Positions 50,658-60,990 of a stretch of 64,000 nt of DNA are shown piece after piece; within the stretch, counting starts at the first letter, position 1, and each line of letters opens with the position of its first letter. This stretch comes from Polyodon spathula (Eukaryota > Chordata > Actinopteri > Acipenseriformes > Polyodontidae), in the NCBI RefSeq assembly GCF_017654505.1, contig NC_054541.1, forward strand, positions 48,564,986 through 48,628,985, in the 5' to 3' direction. Position numbers and translations under genes: made by a program. The notes below the pieces were generated by a model. That model was not told the DNA's origin and searched no databases. It saw only the letters and a program-made list of their open reading frames with translations.

Positions 50658-51676
50658 TTAATATTTGGTAGAGCCACCTTTCGCTGCAATAACAGCTTTA
50701 AGTCTTTTGGGGTAAGTATGTACCAGCTTCGCACACAGTGTCGGAGTGATTTTGGCCCATTCTTCTTAGCAGATTTGCTCCAGGTTGTTCAGGTTGGTTG
50801 GACGACGCTTGTGGACCGCAATTTTCAAATAGTGCCACAGATTCTCAATGGGATTGAGATCAGGACTTTGACTGGGCCACTGTAGGACATTCACCTTTTT
50901 GTTCTTGAGCCACTCCAATGTTGCTTTGGCCTTGTGTTCGGGATCATTGTCCTGCTGAAAGGTGAATTTCCTCCAAAGCTTCAGTTTTTTAGCGGACTAA
51001 AGCAGATTCTCTTGCAGTATTTTCCTGTATTTTGCCCCAAACATTCTTCCTTCAATTGTAACAAGATGCCCAGTCCCTGCTGATGAGAAGCATCCCCACA
51101 GCATGATGCTGCCACCACCATACTTCACTGTAGGGATGGTGTGTCTTAAGGCATGGGCAGTGTTAGGTTTGCGCCACACATAGCGCTTTGAGTTTTGGCC
51201 AAAAAGCTCTGTCTTGGTCTCATCTGACCACAAAACCTTTTCCCACATCGCAGCTGGGTCACTCTCATGCTTTCTGGCAAACTCCAGACGTGCTTTCAGA
51301 TGGTACTTTTTGAGTAACAGCTTCTTTCTTGCCACCCTCCCATACAGGCCAGTGTTATGCAGAGCTCTTGATATGGTTGACTGGTGCACCATTACTCCAC
51401 TCCCAGCCACTGAACTCTGTAGCTCCTTCAAAGTGATTGTTGGCTTCTCTGTGGCTTCTCTCACAAGTCTCCTTCTTGTTTGAGCGCTGAGTTTTGAGGG
51501 ACAGCCTTTTCTTGGCAGTGCCTGGGTGGTGTGATGCAGCTTCCACTTCCTGATTATTGATCCAACTGTGCTCACTGGGATATCCAAACACTTGGATATT
51601 ATTTTGTACCCTTTCCCTAATCTATGCATTTGTATTACTTTAGTCTAACTTCTGTAGAGTGCTCTTTGGTCTTCAT
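50658..51676 (-). pseudogene. Tc1-like transposase, disrupted
   Basis: The product would cut and paste the element as a DD34E transposase. Reading on the minus strand from 51676, the start MKTKEHSTEVRLK is followed by a one-base frameshift near 51637. The main frame (51629-50997) holds the paired-like helix-turn-helix region (MHRLGKGYKIISKCL, VGSIIRKWK) and the first catalytic Asp in KVLWSDETK. A TAG stop follows at the QENLL junction. Past it, in the same frame, are the second Asp (QQDNDPEHK) and the Glu (DLNPIENLW), with 34 residues between them as expected. A second stop (TAA) precedes EEWAKITPT. The natural end is TAA at 50658-50660. Length to the end is about 340 codons, the family norm. 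At least one frameshift and two stops show that it cannot make a working protein. Confidence 0.93.
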
Positions 51677-51972
51677 TTTCCTTCAGATTCACAGCCTTAC
51701 CAATGATCCTTCAACATTGGGGTTTTTATCCAGAAAATGTGACAGCAACTTTAATGGTTCACAGGTGGAGGTCAATGGTAAGGTAATTGTGTCCTCATTA
51801 GGGCAATTTCTTTCTTTGGTGCAAACTGGGAGCTTCCACAGCACAGGGGTTGAATACTTATGCAAGCAAGATGTTTCAGTTTTTTATTTTTCTTAAAAAT
51901 ATTTCCCAACATAAAACCAATATCACCTTACAATAATTGATTCAGAGTTTCAGTGTTTAAAAATAAAATATC

Positions 51973-52012
51973 ATATTCATATACAGAAACAAATGTTTCT
52001 GTATATGAATAT
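51973..52012. repeat. Perfect 18-bp palindrome with 4-base loop
   Basis: Arms ATATTCATATACAGAAAC (51973-51990) and GTTTCTGTATATGAATAT (51995-52012) surround AAAT. It lies exactly where the right inverted repeat of the Tc1 element breaks off. Confidence 0.95.
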
Positions 52013-52149
52013 TTCACTTAAGGAAAATAAATCAGTGCAAACCAGCGTGAAAGTACTTTGAAGCTTAACAGGTTAAGATAGGAAGTCTGGAGTCCTCTGA
52101 GGTTGTTGCTTTACTGGTTTAATAATGTTACTGGTGTGCCACATCAATG

Positions 52150-52396
52150 ATTTATTAATATTATTTGTTTATTTAGCAGACACCTCTATCCAAGGAAACT
52201 TACAGAGACTAAGGCATGTGAACTATGCATCAGCTGCAGAGTCACTTACAACAACGTTTCACCCTAAAGACACAGCACAAGGAGGTTCAGTGACTTGCTC
52301 AGGGTCTCACGCAGTGAGTCAGAGGCTGAGCCGGAATTTGAATGGGGGACCTCCTAGTTACAAGCCCTTTTCTTTAATCACTGGACCACACAGCCT
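52150..52396 (-). mobile_element. V-SINE-like tRNA-derived SINE
   Basis: On the minus strand it begins GGCTGTGTGGTCCAGTGATT (A-box-like) and continues with a B-box-like ATTCAAATTCC. It then has a central unit (GAGCAAGTCACTGAACCTCC) and ends with the tail CTTGGATAGAGGTGTCTGCT and AAATAAACAAATAATAT. The TCTGCTAAATAA tail is shared by V-SINEs and the L2-type LINEs believed to mobilise them. The full-length structure is nearly intact. Confidence 0.8.
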
Positions 52397-54255
52397 CCTA
52401 GAGAGATCATTATGCCCTGCAATCACCCCATAGAAGATTATTTTACTCCAACACAGGCAATCAACTCCACACATCCCCACACTGTGACACATCCAACAAC
52501 TTGTGCTAGAGAACGTCCTTACCAAATTTCATCACAATTGGATAGTTCTCACGGTTTGTGTTAAACATTTTTCAGAGACACATGTAGGTACAGACAGACA
52601 TACAACCACCTTCACTAAACTGTGACCAAAAGCATGCATTCCCAGAGAGGAATGATAAAGGTGTTACAACTTCCCAGGCCTGTTCCAAACCGACAATGCA
52701 CAGAACCCCTGCTATGCACAGCCAGACCTCATTAACTGCGCCTGCCACTTTTCTACGAGCTGTTGTTCACAGGGCTCTCGGGCCCCACCTCGTCAGTGCT
52801 TGTTTTGGCTATTTTACTATACCGCCTGCAGCCTAGCTACCGCTTCAAAGGGGAAGGCTATTTTTTGACATCACCTTTTATCATTCCCGTGCAGCAGCTG
52901 GCCTCCATTAGGAACTCTGCGCTTCTGCTTCCTTCAAACACCACACGTGCGCGCTGGACTGAGACAGCGTTTCCAAGATGTCACTTGCGCTCGCTTTTCA
53001 AACGGAATGGGCTTTGCTTATTTGAAAATGCTGAGCTGATAAAACATCCACAAACTAAATGACAGCACCTTTGTGAACTGATTCTTTTACTGCTTAACAG
53101 TGTAAGCAAAAAGGTGCCGGGTCTTATCATTAAGGAAGAGGGTTAGCATTTGTTTTATTCATTCAAGTCACAGAAGAGGAGAGCAGCTTTTTTATTGAAC
53201 ATGTTATCTATATAGTTATTTTTTGCAACACTATTTTTTTTAAACTGCTTTATCATTTGAAAACTGTTTAAGTGTCATCTGTCAGACAAAAAGGTACCAA
53301 ATCTGGACATGAACCCCTGCTGGTTAATATTTCACCAGTTTGGTAGAGCAAATGATATAGTACATAAAACGGAAAGGCTGATTCAATCAACAATACAGCA
53401 CTGCTTGAAGCCCCACATTACTCCCCTGTTCTATGGAGCTATTCAATTAACTTCCAGATATACAACAGATGGGCACTGCATTAGAATGAGTCAAAGACTT
53501 GTGTTAACATTCTATAAACTATGGCAGGGCTGAGTGCCTGCATGCAAACGTGTACACATTGTGTGTTTATGTTATGATTAATTTTACTATATTAACACTT
53601 GTGAGCTGCTTTTATAATATTACACTGATGACAGATCAGAACTCTCTAATTGTATTTCTTCGCTCATACCACTAGGTGTCAGTGTTTCACTTTGCACCGT
53701 ATTTAATAGTGGCGTGGAATACTACATTTTGCTGAAGCCATTCGCTTTTATCGTCTTGCAAAACATTCAGTAGTAGTCTTGACCTATTAATATTGATAAT
53801 GACCACGACTAATGATATGCGCTTGTTTTTCAAAGATAATTGAGTATTGTAAATCTATACAACTGTGCGTTTGATTTTAACAAAGCAATATGCTTCGATG
53901 TTCAGTGTGGTGCATGTTTAAACAATGCTGTGACTTTTTTTTTTTTCATTTTCTCGTGAAGCTTTTAATAATGTTCTACCAATGGAACCTGTCAAATGCG
54001 ATTGAATACAATTAAGAATCACTAGTTTATTCAGAAATAGGTAGAGAACTTATCTGGTGATTGTTTTGAACTACATTTGATGCATGGAGGGTAGGGTTTA
54101 CTTTGCGTTATAAGGTCCGTCATCCTCAGTGCTATCAGGACATGAGCAGCATCAGTCTGTATTTGACAATCTGGCAGATAGGACAACCTAGGGATATTAC
54201 ATGAAGAATGCTGAACAGATCTTAAAGATTTATTTAACATACCAGCCCATAATAC
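52397..54255. other. Intergenic DNA
   Basis: No gene recognised. The piece near 52520-52620 (CCAAATTTCATCACAATTGG, then AGACAGACATACAACC) resembles the tail of an interspersed repeat, but I cannot name it. Confidence 0.45.

Positions 54256-54297
<42 letters not shown>
54256..54297. repeat. (TAGA)n microsatellite
   Basis: About ten perfect ATAG/TAGA tetranucleotides. Confidence 0.97.
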
Positions 54298-54377
54298 GTT
54301 ATATTTATATTAAGCAGAGTTTTGTGTCTGGAGTTTATACACCTTCTATCTGGCTTCAGTATTGGAGAATGAGTAAG

Positions 54378-54802
54378 ATCTTGTCTAGAATATTATGTTC
54401 AGTTCTGGTCACTTCGATACAAAAAGGATATCGCGGGTTTATTCCGGGTTTAAAAGGCATGTAATATGCAGACAGGCTAAAAGAACTGATTCTATTTAAT
54501 CTTGAACAAAGAAGACTACGCGGAGATCTTATTCAATCATTCAAAAGTCTAAAAGGTATTAACAATGTCGACCCAGGAGAGATTAGATAAAGGGGCATTC
54601 AGAACAGAAAATAGGAGGCACTTTTTACACAGAGAATCGTGAGGGTCTGGAATCAACTCCCCAGTAATGTTGTTGAAGCTGACACCCTGGGATCCTTCAA
54701 GAAGCTGCTTGATGAGATTCTGGGATCAATAAGCTACTAACAACCAAACGAGCAAGATGGGCCGAATGGCCTCCTCTCGTTTGTAAACTTTCTTATGTTC
54801 TA
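54378..54802 (+). mobile_element. CR1-like LINE 3' fragment
   Basis: Same family as the piece at 44024-44468 but on the plus strand. It encodes IPGLKGM, then LEQRRLRGDLIQ, RIVRVWNQLPSNVVEADTLG and SFKKLLDEILGSISY. Its 3' end is GGCCTCCTCTCGTTTGTAAA followed by TTATGTTC. It carries an in-frame stop after PGLKGM and indels near 54565-54620. 5'-truncated. Confidence 0.88.
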
Positions 54803-55232
54803 ATTTGCAAAAAATATTATTCCAATGAGGACCTTGCTCAAGACCGGAACACTGACTCACAGTGTTGTTAAGATGCTACCAAAAACATCTTTACAATTTC
54901 ACAAACTACAGTCCTGTGAACAGTATATTGATCTATATGTCCACAACCTTAAATTAAGTAGAAGAAAAAAAAAAAAACAAACACACACAATGTATATAGA
55001 AAACACACTCGGACAACGCTGTTAAAAACATGAAACAATATTACAACATACGTCGACGTCGAGCAGAATATGCCAAGTGAACATAATTAAATAAGTACCA
55101 CACAATACACATCACGCTTCTCATTGCTCCCGAACAATTACATTGTATTCCCGATACACAAAACCCATATTAACTATAATCTTTCAACCGGGCATGCACT
55201 GAAATAAAAACTGGCTGTATCAATAACTCGTT
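54803..55232. other. Intergenic DNA
   Basis: Short A-rich run near 54964. Nothing else recognised. Confidence 0.5.
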
Positions 55233-55802
55233 GTGGCAAAGTGGTTTGTAGTGCTCCGGTGTATAGGTGATTTGAGGTGCTCCAACAAAGGACAAACACA
55301 AAGTTTACCGGTCAGGTTTCTTTTAATGCCCTTTTAAACCGGGTTTCAAATAATAAAGCTGGCTCTACCCAGCAATGGGTATTGCCAGCAAAAACTGGAC
55401 TCAAAATAATAAAGCTGGTTCTACCCAGCAATGGGTATTACCAGCTACAAAACAAAGGGGTTGCAGTCCCGAAATAATAAACACAAAAACACGTCTCCAA
55501 ACTGGGTGCTCTGGTGCTGGTGCTCGTGTGCGTTCAGGTCCGGGCTTCTCGCTGCAGCTCCAGCTTCGCATCAGCCGCCTGGCAAAGCAAACACAGCACT
55601 CCTCAATGAACCCACACTTCATTCAAGATTCCGCCCTTGTCTCCTCCTATTAACCGCAACAAAGGAGCCGATTACCGCGTCACCTCCCCCTACAGTACCC
55701 TAAGCCCCGCCCCCTCCGATAGCTAGTTCAATCACGTCTCCTCCAATTCATGACTGAAACTTCGCTCACCGTACCAGGGCGATGACTCCAGGTACCGTAA
55801 CA
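55233..55802 (-). mobile_element. Probable LTR of a retrotransposon (3' LTR)
   Basis: Read on the minus strand, the block starts TGTTACGGTACC and ends CACTTTGCCACA, i.e. 5'-TG...CA-3' as LTRs do, with a length (570 bp) usual for Gypsy-type LTRs. Immediately before the TG is a purine-rich GGAAGAGGGCGG, as expected for a polypurine tract, which makes it a 3' LTR. It contains AT-rich transcription-signal-like sequence and a duplicated 55-bp block. No gag or pol sequence, partner LTR or target-site duplication was found. Confidence 0.5.
55349..55446 (+). repeat. Tandem pair of about 55 bp inside the LTR
   Basis: AATAATAAAGCTGG...CCCAGCAATGGGTATT occurs twice (starting near 55351 and 55407) with small differences. 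Confidence 0.85.
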
Positions 55803-55816
55803 CCGCCCTCTTCCTG
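55803..55816 (-). other. Polypurine-tract-like sequence next to the LTR
   Basis: Minus-strand AGGAAGAGGGCGG abuts the TG start of the LTR. This position is what the family uses for plus-strand priming. Adjacent DNA to about 55910 may be leftover internal retrotransposon sequence. Confidence 0.4.
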
Positions 55817-56077
55817 AATGGCCGGCTCCCGACTGTCCCTGGGATGAACTGCCCAATCATTCAGTAGGAAGCCCGCAGCTCCTGTTGTAGTGCCCTCACC
55901 GGTCGAGAGGGAGATTGTTGATTTGGATTCATTCGCTCTCTGTCACACTCGTACATCTAATCCAGCAGGTAGAGCTGCAGTACTGCATTCCGTGCTACCT
56001 GTTTCCAGCTAACCTGCCACCCAGGGAATCTGCTGGCAAACAGCATGGAACAAGTTGCACCTCTATTTTAAACTCTC

Positions 56078-56109
<32 letters not shown>

Positions 56110-56110
56110 C
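56078..56110. repeat. (ATT)n microsatellite
   Basis: About eleven perfect triplets. Confidence 0.95.
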
Positions 56111-57969
56111 ATATGCACATATTCTTAAACGAACGTTTTAAACGTCAAACTACACGCGTGGATGCGGTACAAAATAATTATGACAAATTGTATGAACCGA
56201 CAACTAAAATGAATTTCTATTGGTCGTACAGGGTCAATCTCGTATATTCTGATAGTTTCAGATTAAAGTCGGGCGTCTCTGCAGAAATAATATTCACAGG
56301 TTTTTGTTATGCCACTTGCTATAACAAATACCACAGAGGACAGTTTTGCACTGACACGCTGAACTTACCTGGTGCTATAGCAGCAAGAGCGTGCCAACGT
56401 GAGTGCGCATGTCCAACAGCCAAGCCCATCGATGGCATCCAGCTGTACAGTACATAACGCCAGTGTGGGGTTTGCTTTGCACGGCCGTACAGCAATCTTC
56501 CAGGAACTGTTTTCCTCTGTTTAAGCATGCAATTCTTACTGCTTACCCTATTGGTACAATGAAGCATGAACACTGCTAACTACTGCTGTGTTTGAATTGC
56601 GCCCCGATAAAACTGCAGTTACCAATAATTTACAGTATTACCAGAGACCAATAATGGAAACAGGTGGAAAATGTAGCAGACGTTTGTTTGTTGGAAATTG
56701 TGAGCACATTTGGGTTCTGTATGAATTCTGTAATATATAAAGGTTGCATCTTCCTGTTGCAAGTCAGAGTTGTTTAGGTGGGACTATGATAAGTGTTGAC
56801 CACTGTCAGGTGCTTCAATATCCAATGATGCACAAGTTACTGAAGTTCAAGGGGGAACATGCTTTTAAAGAGCCAGGCCATTCTAGAAACAGTGTCTCAC
56901 CCCTTTGTAAAGAGAGAAGTGAACTGCACACACCCCCATCATTAAACCCCCTAGCTTGCGTAGCCTGTAGAGTCACATTCTTTAAAGAGGTTCAGTTCCA
57001 GTAAACGGTACAACAACGAACTGTGTGGAGGAGCTTTACAAAGCCTGCCGAGGAAACAGTCATACAATGCACAAGAAACCAACATTCCAACGGCAAGCGT
57101 TTTACTGAACGCCCTGGTCTATACAAAACAGCAACGCAATCACTTGTTTAAATTCACGCCTCATCGCCAACTACACAATTACACTAGTCTGTAAAACTCA
57201 GATTCATCTGAAGCACCCTGAGACATGCATGTATCTAAGTCTGACTGACTCCAATAGGAAACTGGGGCTGCAGCCGGTTGCAACTGCAGTCTGACATATC
57301 ACACACGGAAACATCGCTGGTGTATACATCATGTTTCTGATAGTTATGAATTATTTATTTCCCAGACAGCGTAATATAGGGTATTAACAGTATTTCTGTT
57401 CAACCTATATTTGTGTTCTGCAGTAAGAGATTTAAAAACCTCTTCTTGTGAAGCAGGAGAGATTGTGTTTGGACAGCCTGCAATACCAACCAGGGCTGCC
57501 ACAGTCCCAACTGCAATGGATTAGCACTGGCAACGAATGAGCCTGACCTCAAACCCTTTCCACTCAGTTCCAGAAACGCAGCTTCATTGACTGGGACAAC
57601 AGGACCCAGCAACCTGTACTGTACATCCCTCCCTGGCCTTGTGCTGGGTCTACTGCCGAAGTCTTGAAGATGCAAGCCGCTGCCATCTAGTGGGAGCTGA
57701 GGGAAGTGATTGAGCACTGTGGAAAAAGTGATATATACATTGCTGTGCACAAGATGGGGCTGATCATTATTAATTGTTTTTTTTTATATATAAAAGAATG
57801 CTTTTACAGTGGCAGAATTTCAAATCAGATCATTGTTTTTATATCGGTTTTCAGCATTTATAATTCCAAAATGGTCCAGTTTTGTTCCTTATCAGAACTC
57901 TCCTACATACAAATGGGATATTCCGAATACCAGCGGCACATGGTGAAGTATCCATCCAAAGATCCAAGA

Positions 57970-57970
<1 letters not shown>

Positions 57971-58037
<67 letters not shown>
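57971..58037. repeat. (AT)n microsatellite
   Basis: About 33 AT dinucleotides without interruption. Confidence 0.97.
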
Positions 58038-58038
<1 letters not shown>

Positions 58039-58357
58039 GTACAATACAATCCTACATTGAGCAATACATTTATTTCAAAATGTACTGAAGTTTACAAGTC
58101 ATTATATCACATGAAGATTTTAACAAACGCCTATGGAGAGTCACAAGGTGTATCAGACCCTTTGTTCAGCATAAAGACTTTTAATCTTGTCTACACCATT
58201 CATTCTCCACGACCAAGCAAGCAAGTCCAAATCATTTGTCAAATTAACAATTAATATTCCGGATAACATAAAACAGGAAAAAGAAAGTCTAGATCCTGAT
58301 TAAAAATCGCTTTGGGCATACACCTTTCTATTAACAAAGCAGGATATCTAACTAATG

Positions 58358-58530
58358 CAGGGAAGGAAATAAGACTCCTATTGCACAGTTACACCCATTC
58401 CAGGTTTTACTAGGAGCCTAATTTGCCACAATGTACAGCTTACCAAGTTCAGATATGTCTTATTATACTCAATTGTAAAGCTATGAATGGGTCAAACTGC
58501 TATGCAATGGGAGTCTTATTGCCATCATTG
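58358..58530. repeat. Fold-back element 1 near llph
   Basis: Left arm GGAAATAAGACTCCTATTGC ... CCATTCCAGGTTTTACTA. The right arm is its reverse complement (TCAAACTGCTATGCAATGGG, AGTCTTATTGCC). The arms of about 45-50 bp are imperfectly paired around a loop of about 70 bp. It lies downstream of the llph stop codon. Confidence 0.85.
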
Positions 58531-58811
58531 TAATACATCCCATTGAAATGCATACCATACTTCCTTTATAAAAAAAGAAAACGTTATTTTTTTTTCCCCA
58601 TGAAAAAACACGTGCAAAGTGTTGTGATGTATAAACAACATTCACAATTATCTTTACAGAAATCCAATATTCAATTGAGCCATTTAAAGAAAATCAAATC
58701 ATCTTTCTATGCTCCTTCCATTTTACAAAGGCACGATCATCACCACTAACGCTCCACGCATATATAACACAATATACAGCTCACAGATTTCTTCACTTTC
58801 AAAGAATCAAT

Positions 58812-59728
58812 CTACCAAGCCAATTTCTTTTGCTGCTTTGCTTTGCCCTGGTTCCCGCGTTTCTGTTTCAGCCTCTTTCTCTGTCTCGGGTTCATCCATA
58901 TGGGGTACTGCCCGTGCTCGTCCAGCTGAGTTTTTTTGCTTCGTTTGCTGTCTGTGTCCATCTGAGTAGCGCCCCCTGAAGGTAGATAAGGAAAGTGAAA
59001 TGAGAAAACATTGCGTGCCATGTGTTTATGTTGCACTTGCCTTCAGGGATGGAAATAAGACTACCACTACATAGCGGTGTCATCCACTCTTGGTTTTACT
59101 ATGTTTAATAAAACACACCTGAGCTTGTTAGCTACGCACTGGAGATAATCTAGCTCATAGTAAAACCTGGACTGGGTGGAAATGCTGTGCAGTAGGAGTC
59201 TTATCTCTGTACCATGGAGGAGCTTATAGTGACACACATGTAGGATTCTATATGAAACCAAAACACATTTTCATACAAAACAGCTTAGACCCAGATATAA
59301 GCTTGGGTATGCCCTATTAGACTCACAGTAAAACCAGGAATGGATCAAACTTCTACACAATGGGAGTTTATTTCCATCCCTGTAGATGAATGTATTACGT
59401 TACTGTTAATAAAGAACAAATATGCAGTTTGTATACCGTGCCAAGTTGATCAGACCAGAAACGGCACAAGTATTGTCAAGTTTAATTGTGTACAAGATAA
59501 ACAAATGAACCGACCGTCTTCTCCTTCCATCGCTGCATCTTTCGCTTTCTCCTTCAGCTTTGCAGCTGGCACTACAGTTGCGATCTCCTTCACATCTTCC
59601 ATGGAAATGTCCCCCTTGCCATCTAAAGCCAAAGCAGTTTTGAGACGAGCCAGCTCCTTGGGGGCATTCTTCTTCCTCTTCTCAGCTCGCATCTTCCTCT
59701 TCCACTTGCTCCGTAAGCTTTTTGCCAT
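58812..59728 (-). CDS. llph: LLPH, nucleolar basic protein (two coding exons)
   Basis: LLPH (LLP homolog) is a small, very basic nuclear/nucleolar protein linked to large ribosomal subunit assembly and named after Aplysia LAPS18. The first coding exon runs 59728-59515 ([20 protein letters not shown], then [13 protein letters not shown] and [14 protein letters not shown]). It is preceded by an acceptor (TTGTCTTCAG) 11 bp before the ATG. The second, 58975-58812, follows acceptor TACCTTCAG, starts in phase 1 and contains [20 protein letters not shown] before ending KKLAW and TAG. The spliced length is 125 residues; human LLPH is 129 by memory. The start is chosen because [20 protein letters not shown] is nearly invariant. 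The donor after exon 2, GTCGGT at 59514-59509, is weak but is the only GT giving the right phase. The intron and flanks hold several fold-back repeats. hmga2 on the opposite strand upstream in the window supports conserved synteny. Confidence 0.95.
59044..59213. repeat. Fold-back element 2 in the llph intron
   Basis: Left arm CAGGGATGGAAATAAGACTA ... TGGTTTTACTATG. The right arm, CATAGTAAAACCTGGACTGG ... AGGAGTCTTATCTCTG, is the imperfect reverse complement. Same family as 58358-58530. It lies between the two llph coding exons. Confidence 0.85.
59319..59383. repeat. Half fold-back element 3 in the llph intron
   Basis: Only the right-arm orientation is present: AGACTCACAGTAAAACCAGG, AATGGATCAAAC and GGGAGTTTATTTCCATCCCTG. 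The left arm is not found within the previous 100 bp. Confidence 0.75.
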
Positions 59729-59767
59729 TTTGCACAAATCTGAAGACAACACACAGTCGAGTCAGTC

Positions 59768-59939
59768 CAGAGGTGGGAATAAGACTCCTATTGCATGGCA
59801 GTTTCCACCACCCTGTCCGGGATTTACTACGAGCTTCATAAGCCACAGAGTGTAGGCATCACACTCAGGTGTGTCTTAAACTCATAGTAAAACCTGCAAT
59901 GGATCAAACTGCTATGCAATGGGACTCTCATTTCCCTGA
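59768..59939. repeat. Fold-back element 4, upstream of llph exon 2
   Basis: Left arm GGGAATAAGACTCCTATTGC ... GGATTTACTACGAG. Right arm CTCATAGTAAAACCTGCAAT, then CAAACTGCTATGCAATGGGA and CTCTCATTTCCCTG. It starts about 30 bp from the splice acceptor of the first coding exon, inside the 5' intron. Confidence 0.85.
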
Positions 59940-60116
59940 TGGATCTACACCATTTTAAATTCCTACCGTATCTCACCAACTCGCAGCTCTTCAACAACAA
60001 ATTAAAGACAGCAATGCATTTCTGTAGCATCCTCCCAGATTACAAAACCAGAAGCTGGGATTGCAGTATAGCCTGTAACCAATACTGAACACATTGGGGG
60101 GGGAAAAAAAAAAAAA

Positions 60117-60147
60117 ACTGCAATAGGAGTCTTATTTACAGCCCTGG
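60117..60147. repeat. Half fold-back element 5
   Basis: ACTGCAATAGGAGTCTTATT followed by TACAGCCCTGG matches the outer part of one arm of the family. It follows a G8/A15 run. Confidence 0.65.
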
Positions 60148-60913
60148 TGTAAGGTCATCAGTATGCTCTTTGCTGTGTAGCAGACAAGGTCTTGCTCTCC
60201 AATCTCTCTTAGCTTTGCAGATGACCTGCCTTAAATCTGTGTCGTTTAAAACATACCCACCTCCACCCTCGTATTTTCAATGGACCTTTCACTGTCTGTA
60301 AGACAAGCAAAGCCAAAAGGATCATTCCTATTATGCTATATTGGTGCTCCGGTTTGTTAACATTGATAAAGATTATGGTAGTTTCAGCTGCATGCACACA
60401 CGCTTAGCCCGTACGTGATCCAGATCTGTATGTCTCAGCTACTGAAATAACTGTGACAAAGACATAAAACCCGTTGTAAGCCACTGGCTAATCTCACAGC
60501 TATTACAGTATTAATATGGCTTACAGTCATAATTAATGATGCCTAAACATATAAACTGGAATGTTTCGAGGCCCTCTAGAAGTACAAAGCATAGCAAGTT
60601 TTGTTTCACGAACGTACATCGTTTGCATAAAACAAAACATAAGCTATTCATTATTTTCTTTCCAACACTGAAAGACAAAAGGCACCCTAATATTACACGC
60701 ATTAAATTATTTTTATTGTGAAAAAGCACATCTTCAACAGCACAGTAAGGCAAACATCCCCGTACTTGCGTTTGCTTACGGAACCCGGCATATATACTAC
60801 ATTTCAACTGAATCCGTAGCATGTCCGTCCTTCGATGGTATGTTTTCAACTACATGCGACTTTAAGCAACTCAGTTAAATCCAAATATTGATGATAATAA
60901 ATACTATACATAC

Positions 60914-60990
60914 TTGATCACACCAAACACTGCTCCACACAGACTTCCTGGGCTACACGTGGGTTTTACGGCAGCCGCAAAGCATTCTGG
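60914..60990 (-). other. llph: Possible llph non-coding first exon and promoter
   Basis: On the minus strand a CpG-containing stretch (CAGAATGCTTTGCGGCTGCC) is followed by ACGTGTAGCCCAGGAAGTCT, with an ETS-like GGAAGT. It ends in a good donor, CAA/GTATGT (GTATGT = 60913-60908). Human LLPH also has a separate 5' UTR exon, and no other strong candidate lies between here and exon 2. The upstream limit is a guess; no TATA box is seen. Confidence 0.4.

Larger units (their letters stand above)
50439..52012 (-). mobile_element. Tc1-like transposon, inactive, right end damaged
   Basis: The left end after TA reads CAGTGCCTTGCAAAAGTATT, a typical fish Tc1 terminus. About 190 bp further in is an inner inverted repeat (TTGCTTGCATAAGTATTC at about 50629) whose reverse complement lies at about 51850. 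The long inverted repeats match for about 125 bp outwards on both sides, down to about 51972. There the right arm stops and is replaced by a short perfect palindrome; the outer CAGTGCC end is missing. The transposase gene lies between the arms on the minus strand. Confidence 0.92.
55817..58357. other. Intergenic DNA between LTR and llph
   Basis: Contains a (TTA)n tract and an (AT)n tract. A 180-codon plus-strand frame (55915-56457) crosses the TTA repeat (poly-Tyr) and shows no domain. No exon can be defended. Confidence 0.5.

Noticed and set aside
52150..52396. tRNA gene suggested by A- and B-box-like motifs
   Set aside because: The head is part of a tRNA-derived SINE with a LINE-type tail. 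No full cloverleaf is apparent.
55915..56457. 180-codon plus-strand frame
   Set aside because: It crosses an ATT microsatellite (poly-Tyr), has no domain, and has no splice-site or synteny support.
57706..58254. 182-codon plus-strand frame
   Set aside because: Its middle is translated (AT)n giving alternating Ile-Tyr. The flanks show no recognisable protein.
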